This document shows, piece by piece, positions 49,733 to 58,186 of a DNA stretch of 64,000 bases. Below the pieces are notes generated by a model. It saw only the letters and a program-made list of their open reading frames with translations, made no database searches and had not been told where the DNA came from. Position 1 is the stretch's first letter. The number at the start of each line of letters is the position of its first letter. The DNA is taken from NCBI RefSeq assembly GCF_003665095.1, contig NZ_RCHV01000002.1:5008501-5072500 (forward strand), written 5' to 3'. This DNA comes from Streptomyces sp. Z26 (GTDB taxonomy: Bacteria; Actinomycetota; Actinomycetes; Streptomycetales; Streptomycetaceae). The translations under genes were made by a program, and so were the position numbers.

Positions 49733-50074
49733 TCGTCCGGAGGCCCTCCCGTGAAGGGGGTGCTGGTCAGCCGGTATGTGGATACTGGTTGCCAATTCTC
49801 GCCGCCCGTGCAAGGCTGCCGTCACAAGTGATCTACGCCCCCCTCCGGCGGGCGGCCGCATCCGGCGCCACGAGGCGCCGTCGAGGCAGGGCCGCGCGGG
49901 CTACCGGGGCGTGATCGTGTTGACCGTCCATCCGTTTGGTGAGACGCTTCTAGTACCCCGCGCACCTCTAAGGTCTGCTCTCTGAGAACCGCATGTGGAG
50001 CAGTCACCGAGGGTGCGAATCCCTCACGACCCACACCGTTACGGTCGGTCACTCATTGTGGAGGACCATCCATC
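49733..50074. other. acyP to 69-residue gene intergenic region (342 bp)
   Basis: No gene seen. It contains a promoter (49920-49948) and a leader of about 120 bases. That leader has a tRNA T-arm-like hairpin GAGGG-TGCGAAT-CCCTC (about 50008-50024) and a second small hairpin near 50035. No complete tRNA can be folded. Confidence 0.5.
49920..49948 (+). promoter_or_regulatory. Promoter upstream of the 69-residue gene
   Basis: TTGACC (49920-49925), 17-base spacer, GACGCT (49943-49948). The -35 is strong and the -10 modest. Confidence 0.5.
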
Positions 50075-50284
50075 ATGGCAAAGGCGCTTCTCGGTTACGT
50101 CGGCGGCTCCGACCCCCGAGTTCTCGTCGAGATGCGACGGCTTCAGCAGCGCGTGCAGGACCTCGAATCCGAGCTGGTTCGGATGCAGTCCGAGAACGAC
50201 GCGCTGTCGGCTGCCGCGGCACGGCACAGCGACTCGTTGCTGGACAGCATCGACGTACCCACGGCAGAGCCTGCTCTCACCTGA
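50075..50284 (+). CDS. Small coiled-coil protein next to smc
   Basis: 69 residues from ATG at 50075 (GTGGAGGACC upstream). It reads MAKALLGYVGGSDPRVLVEM, then a heptad coiled coil (RRLQQRVQDLESELVRMQSE) and a short acidic tail (DSIDVPTAEPALT). It has its own promoter and terminator. I recall a near-identical small gene upstream of smc in other Streptomyces. The function is unknown. Confidence 0.85.
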   Translation: MAKALLGYVGGSDPRVLVEMRRLQQRVQDLESELVRMQSENDALSAAAARHSDSLLDSIDVPTAEPALT

Positions 50285-50339
50285 CCTCGCCCCACAAGGG
50301 ACGGTCGGGCGTTCGCGACGCCAACCGCTTCGGCACATC

Positions 50340-50366
50340 AAGGGACGCTCCGGCGTCCCTTTCGTC
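50340..50366 (+). terminator. Terminator after the 69-residue gene
   Basis: 8-bp stem AAGGGACG/CGTCCCTT followed by TCGTCGTTT. Confidence 0.7.
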
Positions 50367-50517
50367 GTTTCCCCCTGCCGCCCGCCTTCGCCCGGAGGCC
50401 GTCCTCGCGTTGCTTACCGTCTGATGTGCCCGGCACTCTCCGTGTCAAAACCCCGAAGATGATCCGGCGCGCGCTTACCGGCCAGCGCGGGGACGGCGGC
50501 CTGACGGCGACGCGCGG

Positions 50518-50523
50518 TAGAGT
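50518..50523 (+). promoter_or_regulatory. -10 box of a probable leaderless smc transcript
   Basis: TAGAGT ends 8 bases before the smc GTG at 50532. Confidence 0.45.
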
Positions 50524-50531
50524 CCGACGGC

Positions 50532-53500
50532 GTGCATCTCAAGAGCCTGACCCTGCGCGGGTTCAAGTCCTTCGCCTCCGCCACCACGCTGCGCTTCGAG
50601 CCCGGCATCACGTGCGTGGTCGGCCCCAACGGCTCCGGCAAGTCGAACGTGGTCGACGCCCTGTCGTGGGTGATGGGCGAGCAGGGTGCCAAGTCGCTGC
50701 GCGGCGGCAAGATGGAGGACGTCATCTTCGCCGGTACGACGGGCCGCCCGCCCCTCGGCCGCGCCGAGGTGTCGCTGACGATCGACAACGCGGACGGCGC
50801 GCTGCCCATCGACTACGCCGAAGTCACCCTCACCCGCATCATGTTCCGCAACGGCGGCAGTGAGTACCAGCTCAACGGCGACACCTGCCGCCTGCTCGAC
50901 ATCCAGGAGCTGCTGTCCGACTCCGGCATCGGCCGCGAGATGCACGTCATCGTCGGCCAGGGCCAGTTGGACTCCGTCCTGCACGCCGACCCCACCGGCC
51001 GCCGCGCGTTCATCGAGGAGGCGGCGGGCGTACTCAAGCACCGCAAGCGCAAGGAGAAGGCGCTGCGGAAGCTGGACGCGATGCAGGCGAACCTCGCGCG
51101 CGTACAGGACCTGACCGACGAACTGCGCCGCCAGCTCAAGCCGTTGGGCCGCCAGGCCGCCGTCGCCCGCCGGGCGCAGGTCATCCAGGCCGACCTGCGC
51201 GACGCGCGGCTGCGGCTCGTCGCCGACGACCTGGTGTCGCTGCGGGAGGCGCTGCGGACCGAGGTCGCGGACGAGGCGGCGCTGAAGGAGCGCAAGGAGG
51301 CCGCCGAGGCCCGGCTGAAGGAGGCGCTGCGCCGCGAGGCCGAACTGGAGCAGCAAGTGCGGACGTTGGCACCGCGGCTCCAGCGCGCGCAGCAGACGTG
51401 GTACGAGCTGTCGCAGCTCGCGGAGCGCGTACGCGGCACCGTCAGCCTCGCGGACGCCCGGGTCAAGAGCGCGTCGGCCCGGCCCGAGGAGGAGCGGCGC
51501 GGGCGCGATCCGGAGGACATGGAACGGGAAGCGGCGCGCGTACGGGAGCAGGAGGCCGAGTTGGAGGCCGCCATCGAGGCGGCCACCCGGGCCCTGGACG
51601 ACACCGTGTCCCACCGCGCCGAGCTGGAACGCCGGTTGGAGGACGAGGAGCGCCGCCTCCGGGACGCGGCCCGCGCCGAGGCGGAGCGCCGGGAGAGCCT
51701 GGCGCGGTTGCAGGGCAAGGCCAACGCCGCGCGCGGCCGGGCCTCTTCGGCGCAGGCCGAGATCGACCGGCTGGCCGCGAGCCGCGCGGACGCGGAGGGG
51801 CGCGCGGCGACCGCGCAGCAGGAGTACGAGGCGCTGCGGGCCGAGGTCGACGGGCTCGACGCGGGGGACGAGGCGCTGGCCGGGCGGCACGACGCCGCCA
51901 AGGCCGCGCTGGCCGACGCGGAACGGGCCCTGGCCGCCGCGGGCGAGGCGGCCACCACCGCCGAGCGGGAGCGGGCCGCCACCTCCGCGCGGCACGACGC
52001 GCTCGCCCTCGGTCTGCGCCGCAAGGACGGCACGGGCGCCCTCCTCGGCGCCCGCGACCAGCTCACCGGCCTGCTCGGCCCGGCCGCCGAACTCCTCACC
52101 GTGGCGCCGGGGTACGAGGTCCCCGTCGCCGCCGCGCTCGGCGCCGCCGCCGACGCGCTCGCCGTCGCGGACACCGGTACCGCCGCCGACGCGCTCCGCC
52201 TCCTGCGCAAGCAGGACGGCGGCCGCGCGGCCCTGCTGCTCGGCGCGCCCGAGGACGCCGTGGCGGCGGACGGGCGGCCGGAACGGGCGGAAGCGGGCGC
52301 CCCATCGGACCGTACGGGCGACCGCCGCACCGCCGCCGGGCTCGTCACCGGGCCCGCGCACCTGATGCCCGCCGTACGGCGGCTGCTGCGCGACGTCGTG
52401 GTCGTCGGCACCCTGGAGGACGCGGAGCGGCTTCTCGCCGCGGAGCCCGGTTCGGTGGCGGTCACCGCCGAAGGGGACCTGCTCGGCGTCCACTTCGCGC
52501 AGGGCGGCTCCGCCGGCGCGCCCAGCATGCTGGAGGCGCAGGCAGCCGTCGACGAGGCGGCGGCGGAGCTGGAGGAGCTGGCCACGCGCTGCGCCGACAC
52601 CGCGCGGGACCGCGTACGGGCCAAGGAGCAGCGGGGCGAGGCGGCCGCGCTGGTCGAGGAGTTGGGCGCGCGGCGCAGCGCGGCGGACCGGGAGAAGTCG
52701 AAGGTCGCGGGGGAGCTGGGCCGCCTCGGCGGCCAGGCGCGGGCCGCCGCGGGCGAGGTGGAGCGCTCGGCGGCGGCGGTCACGCGGGCGCGGGAGGCGC
52801 TCGTACGGGCCACGGAGGAGGCCGAGGAGCTGGCCGAACGGCTCGCCGTGGCCGAGGAGGCGCAGGAGGAGGAGGTCGAGCCGGACACCGGCGTACGGGA
52901 CCGGCTCGCGGCCGACGGCGCCAACGCCCGGCAGACGGAGATGGAGGCGCGGCTCCAGGTCCGTACGCACGAGGAGCGTGCCAAGGGCCTCGCCGGGCGG
53001 GCGGATTCGCTGGACCGGGGGGCGCGCGCCGAACGCGAGGCGCGGGCGCGCGCCGAGCGCCGCCGCGCCCGTATGCGCCACGAGGCGGAGGTCGCGGCGG
53101 CGGTGGCGCACGGTACGCGGCAGCTGCTCGCGCACGTCGAGGCGTCGTTGGCGCGGGCGCAGGAGGAGCGGGAGCGGGCCGAGGAGGCGAAGACCGAGCG
53201 GGAACGGGCGCTGGTCGTGGAGCGCGACGAGGGGCGCGCGTTGAAGGAGGAGCTGGACAAGCTCACCGACTCGGTCCACCGCGGCGAGGTGCTGGGCGCC
53301 GAGAAGCGGATGCGGATCGAGCAGTTGGAGACGAAGGCGCTGGAGGAGCTGGGCGTCGAACCCGCCGGTCTGATCGGCGAGTACGGCCCGGACCAGCCGG
53401 TGCCGCCGTCCCCGCCCGCGGAGGGCGAGGAGCTGCCGGAGGACCCGCAACATCCGCGCAACCTGCCGGTCCCGTTCGTACGGGCCGAACAGGAGCGGCG

Positions 53501-54125
53501 GCTGAAGGCGGCGGAACGGGCGTACCAGAAGCTGGGGAAGATCAACCCGTTGGCGCTGGAGGAGTTCGCGGCGCTGGAGGAGCGGCACCAGTTCCTCAGC
53601 GAGCAGTTGGAGGACCTCAAGAAGACGCGGGCCGACCTCCTCCAGGTGGTGAAGGAGGTCGACGAGCGGGTCGAGCAGGTCTTCACGCAGGCGTACCACG
53701 ACACGGCGCGCGAGTTCGAGGGCGTCTTCTCGCGGCTGTTCCCCGGGGGCGAGGGCAGGCTCGTCCTGACCGACCCGGACGACATGCTGGCCACCGGCGT
53801 CGACGTGGAGGCCCGTCCGCCGGGCAAGAAGGTGAAACGGCTGTCGCTGCTCTCGGGCGGCGAGCGGTCGTTGACGGCGGTGGCGCTGCTGGTGTCGATC
53901 TTCAAGGCGCGGCCGAGCCCGTTCTACGTGATGGACGAGGTCGAGGCGGCGCTGGACGACACCAACCTCCAGCGGCTGATCCGGATCATGGAGGAGCTGA
54001 AGGACAGCTCCCAGCTGATCGTCATCACGCACCAGAAGCGGACGATGGAGGTCGGGGACGCGCTCTACGGCGTGTCCATGCAGGGCGACGGCGTCTCGAA
54101 GGTCATCAGCCAGCGGCTGGGCTGA
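50532..54125 (+). CDS. smc: Chromosome partition protein SMC
   Basis: 1197 residues, full length. The N-terminal Walker A is GPNGSGKSNVVDALSWVMG. Long coiled-coil arms flank a hinge domain at about 500-660 (LLGARDQLTGLLGPAAELL, VVVGTLEDAERLLA). The C-terminal ABC signature LSLLSGGERSLTAVALL and Walker B YVMDEVEAALDD close the ATPase head. It compacts and segregates chromosomes together with ScpA/ScpB, which are encoded elsewhere. The hinge contains a variable acidic stretch (DAVAADGRPERAEAGAPSDRTG). Start GTG at 50532. Confidence 0.97.
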   Translation: MHLKSLTLRGFKSFASATTLRFEPGITCVVGPNGSGKSNVVDALSWVMGEQGAKSLRGGKMEDVIFAGTTGRPPLGRAEVSLTIDNADGALPIDYAEVTLTRIMFRNGGSEYQLNGDTCRLLDIQELLSDSGIGREMHVIVGQGQLDSVLHADPTGRRAFIEEAAGVLKHRKRKEKALRKLDAMQANLARVQDLTDELRRQLKPLGRQAAVARRAQVIQADLRDARLRLVADDLVSLREALRTEVADEAALKERKEAAEARLKEALRREAELEQQVRTLAPRLQRAQQTWYELSQLAERVRGTVSLADARVKSASARPEEERRGRDPEDMEREAARVREQEAELEAAIEAATRALDDTVSHRAELERRLEDEERRLRDAARAEAERRESLARLQGKANAARGRASSAQAEIDRLAASRADAEGRAATAQQEYEALRAEVDGLDAGDEALAGRHDAAKAALADAERALAAAGEAATTAERERAATSARHDALALGLRRKDGTGALLGARDQLTGLLGPAAELLTVAPGYEVPVAAALGAAADALAVADTGTAADALRLLRKQDGGRAALLLGAPEDAVAADGRPERAEAGAPSDRTGDRRTAAGLVTGPAHLMPAVRRLLRDVVVVGTLEDAERLLAAEPGSVAVTAEGDLLGVHFAQGGSAGAPSMLEAQAAVDEAAAELEELATRCADTARDRVRAKEQRGEAAALVEELGARRSAADREKSKVAGELGRLGGQARAAAGEVERSAAAVTRAREALVRATEEAEELAERLAVAEEAQEEEVEPDTGVRDRLAADGANARQTEMEARLQVRTHEERAKGLAGRADSLDRGARAEREARARAERRRARMRHEAEVAAAVAHGTRQLLAHVEASLARAQEERERAEEAKTERERALVVERDEGRALKEELDKLTDSVHRGEVLGAEKRMRIEQLETKALEELGVEPAGLIGEYGPDQPVPPSPPAEGEELPEDPQHPRNLPVPFVRAEQERRLKAAERAYQKLGKINPLALEEFAALEERHQFLSEQLEDLKKTRADLLQVVKEVDERVEQVFTQAYHDTAREFEGVFSRLFPGGEGRLVLTDPDDMLATGVDVEARPPGKKVKRLSLLSGGERSLTAVALLVSIFKARPSPFYVMDEVEAALDDTNLQRLIRIMEELKDSSQLIVITHQKRTMEVGDALYGVSMQGDGVSKVISQRLG

Positions 54126-54231
54126 GCGACGCGGTCACGTCCGCTGCACCGAACCGACATCACTTCACGGCATCAACACAACGTCTGCTCCCCGTACGGG
54201 AGTCCGGCTCCGGGCGGTCCTGGTGCGACTA

Positions 54232-54259
54232 TTGACTTCGACACTTGAACGAATAAGGT
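54232..54259 (+). promoter_or_regulatory. Promoter of the sugar permease gene
   Basis: TTGACT (54232-54237), 16-base spacer, TAAGGT (54254-54259), in an A/T-rich patch; leader of about 115 bases. Confidence 0.6.
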
Positions 54260-54382
54260 CTGTCGGGTCGCTCTTACCTTCAACTGGTGACAAGCGGGCC
54301 TCCCGTGGTGCCGCACGTCCACCGGGCGGAGGTGACACGTCCCCCACCCCGGCGACGATGCCGGGCACCGCAGGAGCACCCC

Positions 54383-55810
54383 TTGACCAGCACCGCACCC
54401 CCGGACCCGGAGGCCGCGCGCGCCGCCCGGCCGCAGCAGCTCCGCCACGTCGTCTTCATCACCGCCGCGGCCGCCATGGGCGGCTTCCTCTTCGGCTACG
54501 ACAGCTCCGTCATCAACGGCGCCGTCGAGGCCATCCGGCACCGGTACGACATCGGCTCGGAAGCCCTCGCCCAGGTGATCGCCGCCGCCCTGATCGGCTG
54601 CGCCATCGGCGCCGCGACGGCCGGACGCCTCGCCGACCGCGTCGGCCGCATCCGCGTCATGCAGCTCGCCTCCGTCATCTTCACCTTCAGCGCCGTCGGC
54701 TCGGCCGTCCCCTTCTCCCTCTGGGACCTCGCCCTGTGGCGCGTCGTCGGCGGCATCGCCATCGGCATGGCGTCGGTGATCGCCCCCGCGTACATCGCGG
54801 AGGTCGCGCCCCCCGCGTACCGCGGCCGCCTCGCCTCCTTCCAGCAGGCCGCCATCGTCATCGGCATCGCCGTCTCACAGCTGGTGAACTGGGGCATCCT
54901 CCACCTCGCGGACGGCGACCAGCGCGGCACCATCGCCGGGCTGGAGGCCTGGCAGTGGATGCTCGGCGTGATGGTCGTGCCCGCCGTGCTGTACGGGCTG
55001 CTGTCCTTCGCCATCCCCGAATCGCCCCGTTACCTCATCGCGGTGGGCCGCACCGACGAGGCCAAGCAGGTGCTCGCCCAGGTCGAGGGGACGGACCACG
55101 ACCCCGACGAGCGCGTCGCGGAGATCGAGCGCGCGCTGGACAGCGAGCACAAGCCGACGCTGAAGGACCTCGCGAGCAGCCGCTACGGCCTGCTGCCGGT
55201 CGTCTGGATCGGCATCGGCCTCTCCGTCTTCCAGCAGCTCGTCGGCATCAACGTGATCTTCTACTACAGCTCGTCGCTGTGGCAGTCCGTCGGCGTCGAC
55301 CCGTCCGGCTCGTTCTTCTACAGCTTCACGACGTCGATCATCAACATCGTCGGCACCGTGATCGCCGTCCTCCTCGTGGACCGGATCGGCCGCAGGCCCC
55401 TCGTCCTCGCCGGTTCCGCGGGCATGGCCGTCTCGCTGGGTCTCGCCGCGTGGGCCTTCTCGTACAAGTCCGGTACGGGCACCGACATCGAGCTGCCCGA
55501 ACTCCAGGGGAACGTGGCGCTCGTCTCCGCCCACGCCTTCGTCCTCTTCTTCGCGCTCTCGTGGGGCGTGGTCGTGTGGGTGCTGCTGGGCGAGATGTTC
55601 CCGAACCGCATCCGGGCGGCCGCGCTCGGCGTCGCCGCCGCCGCGCAGTGGGTCGCCAACTGGCTGGTCACCGTGAGCTTCCCGAGCCTGTCCGACTGGA
55701 ACCTCTCGGGCGCGTACGTGATCTACACGGTCTTCGCCCTGCTCTCGATCCCGTTCATCCTGAAATGGGTGCCGGAGACCAAGGGCAAGGCGTTGGAGGA
55801 GATGGGCTGA
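54383..55810 (+). CDS. glcP: MFS sugar permease, GlcP glucose-transporter type
   Basis: 475 residues from TTG at 54383 (GCAGGAGCACC upstream); the frame is open before it, but this start matches GlcP length. Twelve membrane segments are expected. Sugar-porter signatures are FLFGYDSSVINGAV, GRLADRVGR, PESPRYLI, QQLVGINVIFYYSS, DRIGRRPL and PETKGKALEEM. In S. coelicolor the orthologue at this location is the main glucose uptake system, working as H+ symporter with glucokinase and induced by glucose. Confidence 0.92.
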   Translation: MTSTAPPDPEAARAARPQQLRHVVFITAAAAMGGFLFGYDSSVINGAVEAIRHRYDIGSEALAQVIAAALIGCAIGAATAGRLADRVGRIRVMQLASVIFTFSAVGSAVPFSLWDLALWRVVGGIAIGMASVIAPAYIAEVAPPAYRGRLASFQQAAIVIGIAVSQLVNWGILHLADGDQRGTIAGLEAWQWMLGVMVVPAVLYGLLSFAIPESPRYLIAVGRTDEAKQVLAQVEGTDHDPDERVAEIERALDSEHKPTLKDLASSRYGLLPVVWIGIGLSVFQQLVGINVIFYYSSSLWQSVGVDPSGSFFYSFTTSIINIVGTVIAVLLVDRIGRRPLVLAGSAGMAVSLGLAAWAFSYKSGTGTDIELPELQGNVALVSAHAFVLFFALSWGVVVWVLLGEMFPNRIRAAALGVAAAAQWVANWLVTVSFPSLSDWNLSGAYVIYTVFALLSIPFILKWVPETKGKALEEMG

Positions 55811-55837
55811 CTCCCCGCCGCCCACTCCTCGCACGGA

Positions 55838-55870
55838 TACTGCCCCGGCTCGACCCGAGCCGGGGCAGTA
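55838..55870 (+). terminator. Terminator after glcP
   Basis: Perfect 15-bp stem TACTGCCCCGGCTCG/CGAGCCGGGGCAGTA with loop ACC. Confidence 0.75.
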
Positions 55871-55903
55871 CGCGCGCCCGGCACTGGAATACTGGGCCGC
55901 GTT

Positions 55904-57103
55904 ATGGACATCGTCATCCTTGCTGTAGTCATCGCCGTGGCCGCGTTCCTCGGGATCTGCGCGCTCGTGATCACCGGTCGCAGGAAGAAGACCCGGGAAT
56001 CGCGCGCCGCGGCCACGCCCGCCGCCACGACCACCGCGCCCCCCGCCGAACCGCAGGTCGGCGAGGACGCGGATACCGCGCTGGAGGAGCCGCGCAGAAC
56101 GATCGAAGAGGTCGATCTGCCGGACACCACGACCGCACCCGCCCCCGCCGCACCCGAGATCGAGGTGCCGGAGCCCGCGGCCGGTCGCCTCGTACGGCTC
56201 CGCGCGCGGCTCTCGCGCTCGCAGAACTCGCTGGGCAAGGGCCTGCTGACGCTGCTCTCCCGGGAACGTCTGGACGACGAGACGTGGGAGGAGGTCGAGG
56301 ACATCCTGCTCACCGCCGACGTCGGCGTCGCCCCCACCGAGGAGCTGGTGACGGCGCTGCGCGAGCGGGTACGGGTGCTCGGCACGCGTACGCCGGACGA
56401 GTTGCGCACCCTCCTGCGCGAGGAGCTGCTCACGCTCGTCGGGCCCGACCTCGACCGCACCGTGCACACCGAGACCCGCGGCGCCGAGGACCGGCCCGGG
56501 GTCGTGCTCGTCGTCGGTGTCAACGGCACCGGCAAGACCACCACCACCGGCAAGCTCGGCCGCGTCCTCGTGGCCGACGGCAGGTCCGTGGTCCTCGGCG
56601 CCGCCGACACCTTCCGCGCCGCCGCCGCCGACCAGCTCCAGACCTGGGGCGAGCGGGTGGGCGCCCGTACGGTGCGCGGCCCCGAGGGCGGCGACCCGGC
56701 CTCGGTCGCGTTCGACGCGGTCAAGGAGGGTACGGAGGCGGGTGCCGACGTCGTCCTCATCGACACCGCGGGCCGCCTGCACACCAAGACCGGGCTCATG
56801 GACGAGCTGGGCAAGGTCAAGCGCGTCGTGGAGAAGCACGGCCCGGTCGACGAGGTGCTGCTGGTCCTGGACGCCACCACCGGGCAGAACGGCCTGGTCC
56901 AGGCGCGGGTGTTCGCGGAGGTCGTGGACATCACCGGAATCGTGCTGACGAAGCTCGACGGCACCGCCAAGGGCGGCATCGTCGTGGCCGTGCAGCGTGA
57001 ACTGGGCGTGCCCGTCAAGCTGGTGGGCCTCGGTGAGGGCGCGGACGACCTGGCGCCGTTCGAGCCGCAGGCGTTCGTGGACGCGCTGATCGACGACGAG
57101 TGA
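55904..57103 (+). CDS. ftsY: Signal recognition particle receptor FtsY
   Basis: 399 residues. An N-terminal membrane helix (IVILAVVIAVAAFLGICALV) anchors the protein, an acidic A-domain follows (to about 100), and then the NG GTPase: VGVNGTGKTTTTGKLG, DTFRAAAADQL, DTAGRLHTK, and TKLDGTAKGG. It receives Ffh-ribosome complexes at the membrane. ATG at 55904 lacks a strong ribosome site. It is convergent with the prim-pol-like gene. Confidence 0.96.
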   Translation: MDIVILAVVIAVAAFLGICALVITGRRKKTRESRAAATPAATTTAPPAEPQVGEDADTALEEPRRTIEEVDLPDTTTAPAPAAPEIEVPEPAAGRLVRLRARLSRSQNSLGKGLLTLLSRERLDDETWEEVEDILLTADVGVAPTEELVTALRERVRVLGTRTPDELRTLLREELLTLVGPDLDRTVHTETRGAEDRPGVVLVVGVNGTGKTTTTGKLGRVLVADGRSVVLGAADTFRAAAADQLQTWGERVGARTVRGPEGGDPASVAFDAVKEGTEAGADVVLIDTAGRLHTKTGLMDELGKVKRVVEKHGPVDEVLLVLDATTGQNGLVQARVFAEVVDITGIVLTKLDGTAKGGIVVAVQRELGVPVKLVGLGEGADDLAPFEPQAFVDALIDDE

Positions 57104-57213
57104 GCGACTTACGAAGCGCGCGCGTACGGCGTGCGCACGCGCCACCGGCGTACGGACGACGGGCGGCGGGGCGGCCTACGGGCCCCCTCCCGCGCGTCGG
57201 CGCCGTACGGGGG

Positions 57214-57909
57214 TCAGGCCGCCGAACGGTGGCAGACGTACGCGAGCGTGCCCAACAGCAGCCTGGCCTCCGGCGGGTGGGCCGCCCCGGCCGGGGTCGG
57301 CGGGCGCAGCCAGTGCACCGGGCCGAGACCGCCGAGGTCGGACGGCGGCGCCGTGATGTGGTCGCCGGGACCGAGGCAGCGCAGGTCGAGGCAGGAGTCG
57401 TCCCAGCCCATGCGGTAGAGCAGCCGGGGGAGTTCGGCGGCGGCGCCCGGCGCCACCAGGAACCACGCCCGGCCGTGCGGGGTGGCCGCGACGGGCCCCA
57501 GCGGCAGGCCCATGCGTTCCATCCGGCCGAGCGCGTGCCGCCCGGCGGCCTCGGGCACCTCGATCACGTCGAAGGTGCGGCCGACCGGCAGCAGCAGCGC
57601 GGCACCCGGCACACGCGCCCAGGCCTCGGTGGCCTCGCCGAGGGTGGCGCCCGCGGGCACCTCCAGCGCCGGGTCCAGCGGGTGGGCGCCGGGGGAGGCG
57701 CAGCGGTCCGCGCCGCACGAGCATCTCGTACGCCCTCCGGTGCGCGCCGCGCGTGCGCCGGGCACGACGGCCCAGCCCCACAACCCGGCGTACTCCGCGA
57801 CTGCCGTGTGCTCCGACGCCCGGCTGCGGCGCCGGGACCCCGGGCGCAGCTCGCGCAGGTCCCGGATGTCCCGGATGCCACTGCCGAGGGCGCCGATCGT
57901 GAACCCCAT
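57214..57909 (-). CDS. Bifunctional DNA primase/polymerase-like (prim-pol N-domain) protein
   Basis: 231 residues from ATG at 57909 with GGAGGGAAC upstream. It begins MGFTIGALGSGIRDI, and the core reads EYAGLWGWAVVPGARAARTGG, a cysteine cluster CSCGADRCASPGAHPLDP (zinc-binding), and a C-terminal WDDSCLDLRCLGPGDHITAPPS. This resembles the prim-pol N-domain of actinobacterial proteins, but catalytic acidic residues are not clearly placed, so it may not polymerise. It is always divergent from nsdA in the Streptomyces I recall. Confidence 0.75.
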   Translation of the reverse strand: MGFTIGALGSGIRDIRDLRELRPGSRRRSRASEHTAVAEYAGLWGWAVVPGARAARTGGRTRCSCGADRCASPGAHPLDPALEVPAGATLGEATEAWARVPGAALLLPVGRTFDVIEVPEAAGRHALGRMERMGLPLGPVAATPHGRAWFLVAPGAAAELPRLLYRMGWDDSCLDLRCLGPGDHITAPPSDLGGLGPVHWLRPPTPAGAAHPPEARLLLGTLAYVCHRSAA

Positions 57910-58186
57910 GTTCCCTCCAACGGGTCCCGCGTGCCGATGGTTACGACGGGACTGCGGACCGTGACCGACGCGGGTCAGGCGTATCGGCTCGTCCCCGGTG
58001 TCAAGTCAATCGTGGGACGCGACGGAAAGGTTCATCCGATGGGGTGGCGAATGGTGGCGATTGTTCAAACGCCGTCGCGGGGGCGGTGACCGTGGGGTTA
58101 CTTTCGGTACACACAGCGGCGAGAAGCCCAGTGCACGCGTACGCCGGGGGGACGGCGCGGGGCGGGGCCGGATGGGGGCGTCACGC

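Noticed and set aside
49990..50040. A complete tRNA gene
   Set aside because: Only a T-arm-like hairpin is present; no acceptor, D-arm or anticodon arm can be assigned.
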